Assembly: GCF_025642135.1 (NCBI RefSeq)
Contig: NZ_CP106793.1
Location: 3,786,001-3,850,000, forward strand
Length of the DNA stretch: 64,000 nucleotides
DNA from: Streptomyces cynarae
GTDB taxonomy: Bacteria > Actinomycetota > Actinomycetes > Streptomycetales > Streptomycetaceae
Direction: 5' to 3'
The notes under the pieces were generated by a model. That model had not been told where the DNA came from. It searched no databases and saw only the letters and a program-made list of their open reading frames with translations. A program made the position numbers and the translations under genes. This document shows positions 7,083-13,723 of the stretch, piece by piece. Position 1 is the first letter of the stretch. The number at the start of each line of letters is the position of its first letter.

Positions 7083-9509
7083 TTGCAACCGTTGTCACGC
7101 GAGGAACTTCTGACGGCGCACTCAAGTGATGAGGAACGACAGAAGATCCTCCGCCTAGTTACCCTGAGCGACATCTTGGGCTACTGCATTATTGCGCGAG
7201 ACTACAAGCCCCCCACATTTTTGAATGACCAGATCAAGCTTACTCCATATGGAATGGAGAAGGTTCAAAACTTCGCTCGCAAGAGAATCCCCATTCCAGA
7301 AGCACGAGCGATTTGTTTCCTGGAATTTTCCTGGGTCGATCTACTTGTAGACCCGATGGCAACTGACGTTAGGAACGTCCAGAAAGCTATCAGCAAGCAG
7401 ATCAAGGACAGATCGATCATTTTCCCGTTCATCTTCGGGCGCGAGCTGTATGACAAAGCATACGAAAAGATCGACTCGGACGATCGAACGCTGGACCTTG
7501 CGGACACTCTCGAATTTCTCGACGGCACACCCCAAGGCGTATTCCAACTGCATGAATACGTAACCGGTCCCTTTGGCCTACTCAACAGCAAGCAACTGCG
7601 GTTCTATCAGCCCCAACGGGAGGCTAATCTGCTGCATTGCAGCGACACCAACTGCCACAGGATCCACAAAGTGCAATTTTCGACGGCCTCAGAAGCCCCT
7701 GTCAATAAGCACCGCGTCGAAGCAGTGCGCGTCCTCCAACGAGATAGCGAGATTCCGAGCGCGTGGGCCTCCTTTATTGCAGAGGTTTTTAAGGAAACCG
7801 TGCACCCAGCCCGTGACAACGTGAGCGAAACCCTCATTCCACTGTTGGGCGATTGTCTCACGAACGCGGAGATTAGCGCCCTCACAGCTTGGCTGCTCGA
7901 CAACACTCAGGGGGCTCTTCGGGAAATCTGCTCAGAGCTCAACATCCACGGCAGTGCGAACAACATTGTGGACGGGATGGACCGCGCGCAGTTGATGCAA
8001 CTGTGCCTGACGATGAGCGACCGTGACATTATCCAAGGAATTGACACTCTGGTTCACGAGGGCGTCATTAGCGTGCCTCCCACAGAAGTGCGCGTACCTC
8101 CCATTAACGGCGATTCCAGCTTCGGCACATTCCAGATGTCCGCGGAGCTAGGGAGCCATGGCGTGAGAATCGTGTCCGACAGGTTGAATCTAGCTCCGCT
8201 GCGCCTCCGTGACCTGATTGAGAAGATGTACAGGCTAACGGACGTCGGGGACCGCGAAGAGTTGGAGTGGCAACTCCGAACGGCCACTGGGGAAACCTTG
8301 GAGGCGCGGCTTGAGAACTACCTTCGGGAACAGGAACCGCGCGCCGTCGTAAAGAGCCTCGTGCTTGCCCGTAAAAGCAATGCAGTAGCGGCCTGCGAGC
8401 TTCTGGGGCTGCGAGAAGGAGCAGTGGAGAGTGAAGATTTCATCTCACTCGTCCTCTGGAAGCTCGGCTTCACGTCCTCATCGAGCGGCGATCCTCATGC
8501 CGACTTTTGGCGGCACCATGAAGACATGGAACGAATGGCACGGTTGGGACCCGGGGGCCCCATGTCGCCCTCTGTCGAGGAGTTCCGTAGCGCCGCCGTG
8601 AACTACTTCGTAGCCCTAGAGAACGCCCTCGATGACGCCATATCTTTCGTGATCTGGGCGCTCATCCACGACCATGTTACCGACCGCCGGCCGTTCGTAT
8701 TCGAACCGGAACGCCAGCGCGCCGAGTCTTACCGGTGGCTCCAAAGCTCTGTCACCAGGAAGGGTGATACTGAACTCACCTACGGCGACAAAAACTCGCT
8801 GTATGCCCTGTGTCGCGGATTTCAATGCATCGGCTCCGAGCTTCAGGTAATTGCAGCGGATAGAGACGCCTATCAGCGGGCTTCCTCGGATTTCCCCGAC
8901 TGGGTGAGTCAGCAGTCTCTTCAGCGCTTCCCCTTCTCCCACGTCATCCCCTTCCTGGACCTGACGGACGATTCTCGTGAAGCGATCATAAAGAACCTCC
9001 AAGAGATCAGCCGGATGCTCGTCTCAGAAAAGGTCTACGATGCAAGAAACAACTGGCTTCACGGAGGCAGAAAAGATCTCGACTTCGCAAACGTCAGGTC
9101 GGCTCTCCTGGCAGTGCGAGGAGCGATGCAACTGTTGGAGGACTGTGGCTTCGTCCGTATCACCTTCGCCGCTACAGAGCGAAGGTCAGACGGACTTGGC
9201 CGAAGCGTCACGACGATCGAGAACGCTCGTGGTGTATCGCTGGAAGTGCACGCGCCTTCACCATTCGCCTGGCTAGGGCTGCCAAGTGTCTATGAGCAAG
9301 TACATGTGATGACGGCTGCGTGCTTCGCCGCCCCGAACAACTTCCTGCGTTTCGTCTCAGAAAGTAATTCTCCATACGCAGAGATGTGGGGGGATTACCC
9401 AAGGCGCAAGCCTCGCTCGCAGAGGGCAAGACACGCCCTAGAGGGAGTGGCAGGAGGGTCTAGGGAACAAGGGATTCCCGGAGACACAGGGCTCTCCGCA
9501 CTCCCGTAG
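7083..9509 (+). CDS. Large cargo protein with C-terminal HEPN-like RNxxxH motif; candidate defence effector
   Basis: This is an 808-residue protein that I do not recognise by name. TTG 7083 is chosen because GGGAGGG lies 5 nt upstream. A C-x4-CH-x2-H cluster (C186, C191, H192, H195) could bind a metal. A mostly helical middle follows. Near the C-terminus YDARNNWLHGG (R655, N656, H660) matches the HEPN ribonuclease signature R-N-x3-H, preceded by a long helical segment, as in Apea-type HEPN proteins. Base composition is clearly more AT-rich than its neighbours, with many A/T third positions, indicating separate acquisition. It stands alone at the element's left end, where AICEs carry cargo, with its own promoter and terminator. 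Antiphage RNase activity is inference. Confidence -1.
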   Translation: MQPLSREELLTAHSSDEERQKILRLVTLSDILGYCIIARDYKPPTFLNDQIKLTPYGMEKVQNFARKRIPIPEARAICFLEFSWVDLLVDPMATDVRNVQKAISKQIKDRSIIFPFIFGRELYDKAYEKIDSDDRTLDLADTLEFLDGTPQGVFQLHEYVTGPFGLLNSKQLRFYQPQREANLLHCSDTNCHRIHKVQFSTASEAPVNKHRVEAVRVLQRDSEIPSAWASFIAEVFKETVHPARDNVSETLIPLLGDCLTNAEISALTAWLLDNTQGALREICSELNIHGSANNIVDGMDRAQLMQLCLTMSDRDIIQGIDTLVHEGVISVPPTEVRVPPINGDSSFGTFQMSAELGSHGVRIVSDRLNLAPLRLRDLIEKMYRLTDVGDREELEWQLRTATGETLEARLENYLREQEPRAVVKSLVLARKSNAVAACELLGLREGAVESEDFISLVLWKLGFTSSSSGDPHADFWRHHEDMERMARLGPGGPMSPSVEEFRSAAVNYFVALENALDDAISFVIWALIHDHVTDRRPFVFEPERQRAESYRWLQSSVTRKGDTELTYGDKNSLYALCRGFQCIGSELQVIAADRDAYQRASSDFPDWVSQQSLQRFPFSHVIPFLDLTDDSREAIIKNLQEISRMLVSEKVYDARNNWLHGGRKDLDFANVRSALLAVRGAMQLLEDCGFVRITFAATERRSDGLGRSVTTIENARGVSLEVHAPSPFAWLGLPSVYEQVHVMTAACFAAPNNFLRFVSESNSPYAEMWGDYPRRKPRSQRARHALEGVAGGSREQGIPGDTGLSALP

Positions 9510-9536
9510 TTCCCTGCGAGCACTAAGCCGTCATCA

Positions 9537-9563
9537 GAGACCCGGACTCTTTGTCCGGGTCTC
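9537..9563. terminator. Terminator between convergent cargo gene and DUF218 gene
   Basis: A perfect 11-bp inverted repeat, GAGACCCGGAC (9537-9547) and GTCCGGGTCTC (9553-9563), with loop TCTTT. It sits between the stop of the 808-residue gene and the end of the convergent DUF218 gene and could serve both strands. Confidence -1.
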
Positions 9564-9663
9564 GAACCCGTGAAGAAGGTTGTAACTCAGTCGCTGGCTC
9601 GCCGCCGGCACTCGCCTGTGAGACGCGCGGGCGGTCGGTGCAGTCCTGCCGCCAGCGCTGGCC

Positions 9664-10338
9664 TCACACGTCAGGACGGGCGGCAACGTCGGCTGGCAGG
9701 AGTCGACTGGTGAAGCCGTCGGCACACAGCCGCTCGTAGGCGGCAACGACGGAATTCGGCACTTCCTGGTCGATGGCCAGACCCAAGCCGGGGAAGACGA
9801 GCACGCGTTGCAGGGCGCCCACGATCATGTCGATCACCATGCGAGCGTCTCCGATGGAGTCGGCGTAGTCCGCCAAGCCCAGCGGCGTGGACGCGCACAC
9901 TACTTCGATCTCGGGCCAGAGCTTTCGCATCATGGCGTACGAGCGTCGCTCTTCGTACGGCTTACTCACGAGCAGGACGGACGAGACCTTGACGCCGGCC
10001 TCTGCCAGCACCGCTTTCGTGAACGCGATGTTCTCACCGGTGTTCGTCGCGTGCGGCTCCAGGAGCACGGCCGAGTCGGGCACGCCGAGCTGCAACGCTC
10101 GCTCCCGGTAGTGGACAGCCTCACCGCGTGGCATACGCGCCCGGGTCGTGGGGCTGGTGGACCCCGTGAACACGATGACCGGCGCCATGCCCTGGTGATA
10201 CAACTCCGCCGTCACGTCAGCCACCCCTAGATCGTGACTGCCCAGACCGACGGCCACCGAACAGGGCCGTGGATCGTGGTGCATGTGGTGGTAGTCCCAC
10301 AGAAGCCGGGCATCCACCCGCGCCTGTGCCGAGATCAT
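9664..10338 (-). CDS. YdcF/SanA-like DUF218 protein coupled to the GntR repressor
   Basis: A 224-residue DUF218-fold protein. It shows CSVAVGLGSHDLGVADVTAELYHQG, VIVFTGS, the EPHATNTGENIAFTKAVL segment and SVLLVSKPYEERRSY. These match the YdcF/ElyC family, whose members bind SAM or act on the envelope. No membrane segment is visible, unlike SanA or ElyC, so this is a soluble type. Its ATG overlaps the TGA of the gntR gene by 4 nt, so the two are translationally coupled. The family call is good; why it accompanies an AICE repressor is unknown. Confidence -1.
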   Translation of the reverse strand: MISAQARVDARLLWDYHHMHHDPRPCSVAVGLGSHDLGVADVTAELYHQGMAPVIVFTGSTSPTTRARMPRGEAVHYRERALQLGVPDSAVLLEPHATNTGENIAFTKAVLAEAGVKVSSVLLVSKPYEERRSYAMMRKLWPEIEVVCASTPLGLADYADSIGDARMVIDMIVGALQRVLVFPGLGLAIDQEVPNSVVAAYERLCADGFTSRLLPADVAARPDV

Positions 10339-11129
10339 TCCTGCCCCCTCTTCTCGTGTGCTGAGTCCGGAACCTTGAAGTCGTACTCCCAGGCGAATCG
10401 AGAAGCCGAGTGGACGCCCACCGCGAACTCGACCACCGTGCCGTCTGCCGTATACGTGGTCCTGTGCAGCTCGACTACGGGTTCACCGACCGGGAGCTGT
10501 AGGAGCTGCACTTCGTCAGCCGTGGGGTTGCGGGCGAACAGGGCCTCTCTCATGTGGTCGATCTCGTATCCGGCGTCGTAGAGGACCCGGTACCCACCAC
10601 CACGGCCGGCAGGGCCCGGGGTCGGGTCGACGATGCGCGTCCCCTCGACGTGCTCCGGCCTGTAGTAGCTGGTCAGAGTGTGAGTCGGCTGCGTTCCTTC
10701 CTTCACGAGACGTGCTCGCGCGTATACCTCGGCGCCAACTGGGACGCCAAGCCCCTCTGCTACAAGGCTGTCCGCCTGGACGCGGCTCACGGTCTGCGTC
10801 TGCTCATCGCGCTTGTAGGCGCGACCCGATGCGACGCGGTCAGCGATGAACGCGACCTCGTCGCCGTCGCGCCACTTCGCCTTGTCGTACCGTGCGATGC
10901 CGAGCCGCTTGAGCGGAGTACGCGGACGCACCACGGTGCCGTGTCCGCGCGTCGAGGTCACGAGACCTTCAGCCTCCAGAGCCTTGTACGCCTTGTGAAC
11001 GGTCTCCTTGGAGCCTTCCCCCGCCTCTACTAGGTCTCTGATCTGGGGCAACTGGGCGCCCGGCGGATACTCACCGCTCTTGATCTGCTCCGCGAACCTG
11101 TCCGCCAGGTCGCGCCACTTCGGTGCCAC
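10335..11129 (-). CDS. GntR/UTRA-family repressor, KorSA-like
   Basis: A 264-residue regulator. Residues 1-70 form the GntR winged helix (SGEYPPGAQLPQIRDL, GSKETVHKAYKALEAEGLV). Residues about 95-255 form a UTRA effector domain ending FAWEYDFKV. GTG 11129 is chosen because GAGAGGAG lies just upstream. In pSAM2 the homologous KorSA represses its own gene and the activator of replication and transfer, binding palindromic operators (established). Here perfect 14-bp palindromes lie 34-65 bp upstream of the start. An analogous role is well supported, though the effector ligand is unknown. Confidence -1.
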   Translation of the reverse strand: MAPKWRDLADRFAEQIKSGEYPPGAQLPQIRDLVEAGEGSKETVHKAYKALEAEGLVTSTRGHGTVVRPRTPLKRLGIARYDKAKWRDGDEVAFIADRVASGRAYKRDEQTQTVSRVQADSLVAEGLGVPVGAEVYARARLVKEGTQPTHTLTSYYRPEHVEGTRIVDPTPGPAGRGGGYRVLYDAGYEIDHMREALFARNPTADEVQLLQLPVGEPVVELHRTTYTADGTVVEFAVGVHSASRFAWEYDFKVPDSAHEKRGQE

Positions 11130-11162
11130 GCAGAACTCCTCTCGACGCGAACCAGTGAAGCA

Positions 11163-11235
11163 CAGTCCTAGGACTGTTGACAGTCCTAGGACTGCATGCC
11201 ATCGTCTTCTCAGGCCGCTCGCAGTCCTAGGACAG
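11163..11235. promoter_or_regulatory. Operators of the GntR repressor (three palindromes)
   Basis: CAGTCCTAGGACTG occurs perfectly at 11163-11176 and 11181-11194, 18 bp apart. A third copy at 11222-11235 differs in the last two bases (CAGTCCTAGGACAG). They sit between the gntR start and the rightward transfer genes. They are the obvious binding sites for the KorSA-like repressor. Confidence -1.
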
Positions 11236-11360
11236 CGAGCAGGAAGGGGCCTCGTTTGGGCTGACTTCAGGCCGTGCGGTTCGGGATAGCTCTCCTCCAC
11301 GTGGGGCCCTGAGCTGCTGGGTCCTTGACAACTTCACACAGGGAACTGCCGGTAACCCGT

Positions 11361-11450
11361 GGTCCGCCTGCCCGAAGGGGTCGAAACAAGGCGGAGAAGA
11401 CCGGCGTGCCCCGTACGGCAGCCCGACCGGTTCGAGTCCGGTCCGGGGCA
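11361..11450 (+). other. Structured leader with a tRNA-like acceptor/T-arm minihelix
   Basis: A 7-bp stem TGCCCCG (11407-11413) / CGGGGCA (11444-11450) abuts a second hairpin. That hairpin has stem GACCGG (11425-11430) / CCGGTC (11438-11443) around a 7-nt TTCGAGT loop, exactly a tRNA T-arm stacked on an acceptor stem. Only 11 nt replace the D and anticodon arms, so it is not a functional tRNA. A further stem, TCCGCCT (11363-11369) / AGGCGGA (11389-11395), lies upstream. The rest of 11236-11526 shows no coding region. Confidence -1.
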
Positions 11451-11526
11451 CTGCGGCCCCTCGCTCATGGCCGCTCTTTCCACTGCATCCCAGATGCAGC
11501 ATCACCCGTGAGACGGGAGATCTCGT

Positions 11527-11706
11527 ATGAAGCGCAGCTACCGCTTCACCGCCACCGTCACAGACCTCGACACCGGCAAGCGGGAGCAGGTCACGGACAC
11601 GGCGCAATTCGACCACCCAGTCAGCAGGGCGGACGCCTTGACCGCGATCCGCAACGAGCTGAGCCGTCAGCGGCGCCCCGGTACCGGAATCACCATCACC
11701 GACTGA
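11527..11706 (+). CDS. Small AICE protein, unknown function
   Basis: A 59-residue product starting MKRSYRFTATVTDLDTGKRE and ending GTGITITD, with GGGAG 8 nt before the ATG. It alternates hydrophobic and charged residues in a beta-strand-like pattern and has no membrane segment. It is the first gene of the rightward transfer cluster, after the structured leader. Codon third positions are G/C-rich, which supports it as real. Confidence -1.
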   Translation: MKRSYRFTATVTDLDTGKREQVTDTAQFDHPVSRADALTAIRNELSRQRRPGTGITITD

Positions 11707-11793
11707 CCACCCACCCACAACGGCGCGCGCCCCGGAGCGGCAACTCCGGGGCGCTGTTCGGGCCGTTCCACTGCTGAGAGGAACCACGACCCA

Positions 11794-12063
11794 ATGAGCC
11801 ACATCGTCACTGTTCAGGACGTTGTTACCGCGTTCGCCGACTGGATGGAGCCGACGGACGCGGAGCTGAACGCCATCGAACAGGAGATGCCCGCGATCCT
11901 CGCGGACGTCGACCTGATCGACGCACAGATCATCACGCTGGACCGCACGCCGACCGACCTGGACACCCAGCGCATCCGCCGCGCCCGGCGCCGCCTGCTC
12001 GCCGCCCGCCGGGACCTGGCCAACCGCACGACAGGCGCGAGCATGCCGGGGGGCGCCGCGTGA
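11794..12063 (+). CDS. Small AICE protein, DUF6284-like
   Basis: An 89-residue acidic, helical protein starting MSHIVTVQDVVTAFADWMEP. The pattern matches, from memory, the DUF6284 proteins found next to transfer genes in Streptomyces elements. GAGAGGAAC precedes the ATG. Its stop overlaps the next start (GTGA), so it heads a coupled string of transfer-associated genes. The function is unknown. Confidence -1.
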   Translation: MSHIVTVQDVVTAFADWMEPTDAELNAIEQEMPAILADVDLIDAQIITLDRTPTDLDTQRIRRARRRLLAARRDLANRTTGASMPGGAA

Positions 12064-12932
12064 GCGCCAAGATGAGCGCGAAGACCGTGCTGCCCGCCGT
12101 CGCGATGACGGCCGTGTCCATGGTCCTCACCCTCGCCGTAGTCGTGATGTGGCTCGGGCAGGCGGTGCCGTGGCCCGTCGCCCTGGTCGTCGGTCTCGGC
12201 ATCGACGGAGGATGGCTGGCCACCCTCGCCTACGAACGCCGCCTCGCCGCGCAGGGCGACCACAGCCACGCGGTCACCGCCGTCGGCTGGTTCTTCGGCC
12301 TGGTCGCCGCCGGGGTCCTGGTCGCACACGCGCTCACCGCCGACGGCTCCGCCCGCGCCGCGTGGCTGGCCGTCGCCTGGCTCCCGATCGCGGCCAAGGC
12401 ACTGTGGCTGGTGCACGGAATGTGGGAGCGCACCGCCCTCACCCCGGCCGCGCTGGACGCCATCCGCGGTATCCAGCAAGAAGCCCGCGACGAAGCGGCC
12501 GTGGCCCGCGCCCGACTGAGGGCCGAAGCCACCACCGAGGAGACCCGGCTGACGGCCGTGACGCAGGCAGGGGCCCGCGTCGCACGCGTACAGGCCAAGA
12601 CCGCACAGACCCTCTCGCGAGCGTGGTCGACGCTGGAGACGACCCGCAGCGGGGAGGACACCGGAAGGGCGCTCACCAGCGTGACGAACCGCGTCACGCC
12701 CGGAGTCACGCCCCGCTGGGAACTGCCCGTGTGGGGCCCCACGGAGCCCGTTCCCGCGCTGGACTCCGGACCCGCGCTCACCGACGAGGCCCTTGACGCC
12801 CTGGTCGAGGAGATCCGTCACAGCGAAACCCCCGCCCTGTCCTACCGGGAGATGGCCACCCGCTTCCGCGCGGCAGGCCACTCCGCCTCCGAGGTCCGCC
12901 TGCGGGCCGCGTGGAAGCGCGTGGCCGCGTGA
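12060..12932 (+). CDS. Membrane protein with C-terminal wHTH-like tail, Spd/DUF2637-like
   Basis: A 290-residue protein. Four hydrophobic segments fill residues about 10-120. A long charged helical region (about 130-215) follows. The tail LSYREMATRFRAAGHSASEVRLRAAWKRVAA resembles a small DNA-binding or winged-helix end. GTG 12060 overlaps the previous stop by 4 nt. Spd proteins help spread plasmid DNA through the mycelium after transfer and often sit upstream of traB, which fits the position. The exact family is uncertain. Confidence -1.
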   Translation: MSAKMSAKTVLPAVAMTAVSMVLTLAVVVMWLGQAVPWPVALVVGLGIDGGWLATLAYERRLAAQGDHSHAVTAVGWFFGLVAAGVLVAHALTADGSARAAWLAVAWLPIAAKALWLVHGMWERTALTPAALDAIRGIQQEARDEAAVARARLRAEATTEETRLTAVTQAGARVARVQAKTAQTLSRAWSTLETTRSGEDTGRALTSVTNRVTPGVTPRWELPVWGPTEPVPALDSGPALTDEALDALVEEIRHSETPALSYREMATRFRAAGHSASEVRLRAAWKRVAA

Positions 12933-13273
12933 TGGGGGCGCTGCCGGTGTTCCGGTGGCGCCTGGCCCCGGACGGATACGCCACCCGCCGACAGCTCCGG
13001 GCGCGCGGTCTGCGCCCCGGCGGTCAGGACGTGGCCGCTCAGCTCGAACGGCCGCGCCGTCGTCGTGGGCCGCTGGTCGCCTACCTCTACCGCCTCGACC
13101 TGGCCCAACCTGTCCGGCCGATGACGCCGGCGAAATGGGCGGCTCTGGCCAAGGCCAACGCCGCTCGCCGCACCTGCCCGCAGTGCCGCAGCGATGCGGG
13201 CTACGTCATCCCCACTTCGCTCGGCACCTGTGTGCCCTGCGCTTTCCCTTCTACCTCGCCTAGGAGTGCGTGA
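12932..13273 (+). CDS. Small AICE zinc-finger protein (RRQ-type)
   Basis: A 113-residue basic protein starting MGALPVFRWRLAPDGYATRRQL, with CPQC and CVPC knuckles 15-20 residues apart in its C-terminal third. The Arg-rich N-terminal half (RRQLRARGLRPGG) suggests nucleic acid binding. ATG 12932 overlaps the previous stop as TGATG, so it is translationally coupled. Proteins of this kind are recurrent in Streptomyces AICEs. No function has been assigned that I know. Confidence -1.
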   Translation: MGALPVFRWRLAPDGYATRRQLRARGLRPGGQDVAAQLERPRRRRGPLVAYLYRLDLAQPVRPMTPAKWAALAKANAARRTCPQCRSDAGYVIPTSLGTCVPCAFPSTSPRSA

Positions 13274-13590
13274 TGGGCAAGCCCGATACCCGCCGCCTGG
13301 ACCGGGAGATCCGGCAGGCCAACCGCAAGTTGGAAGCGGTCCGCGAGCGCGAGATGTGGCCGCTGAACGGATCCGAACGGCGCGCCATCCTCGCCGCGCT
13401 GGCCGGCGGCACCTACCGGATCGCCCGGGGGCGCAGCACGGACCGCGCTGACCGGCGGTTGGAGAGCGCGTGGAGCGCGGCGGAGACCCGGCTCATCGCG
13501 GAGATCACCGCCCTGCACACCGAGCGGCAGCGGGTTGTGAACGAGGCCGCTGCCGCCAAGGCCGCGAAGAAGTCCTCCAGCTGGTGGTGA
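13273..13590 (+). CDS. Small coiled-coil AICE protein
   Basis: A 105-residue protein starting MGKPDTRRLDREIRQANRKLE. Heptad-like charged helices run over residues 5-30 and 60-95, and it ends KKSSSWW. ATG 13273 overlaps the preceding stop (TGATG) and has AGGAG 6 nt upstream. A GTG three bases earlier is a less likely start. It closes the coupled four-gene run. The function is unknown. Confidence -1.
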   Translation: MGKPDTRRLDREIRQANRKLEAVREREMWPLNGSERRAILAALAGGTYRIARGRSTDRADRRLESAWSAAETRLIAEITALHTERQRVVNEAAAAKAAKKSSSWW

Positions 13591-13638
13591 CCGGACGGGC
13601 GCTACGCGCCTGCGTCGTCTGACCCCGCGCTTCTGATC

Positions 13639-13674
13639 GGGGTGGCCGCACCTTGCCACGGACCCGGCCACCCC
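13639..13674 (+). terminator. Inverted repeat before the transfer gene
   Basis: A perfect 10-bp inverted repeat, GGGGTGGCCG (13639-13648) and CGGCCACCCC (13665-13674), lies 49 bp after the small coiled-coil gene and 50 bp before traB. It may end the upstream operon or attenuate traB expression. Confidence -1.
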
Positions 13675-13723
13675 GACCCTTCAACTTCCCGCCCCTTTCG
13701 GGGCAGTCAGGAGCCTTCCCATC

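Noticed and set aside
5046..7088. Long minus-strand open frame opposite pmt
   Set aside because: A shadow of pmt in a high-GC genome; it crosses the att boundary and has no family features.
9537..9595. TTCGAGA-containing stem (minus strand) looking like a tRNA T-arm
   Set aside because: The pairing belongs to the perfect terminator hairpin; no acceptor partner or other arms are present.
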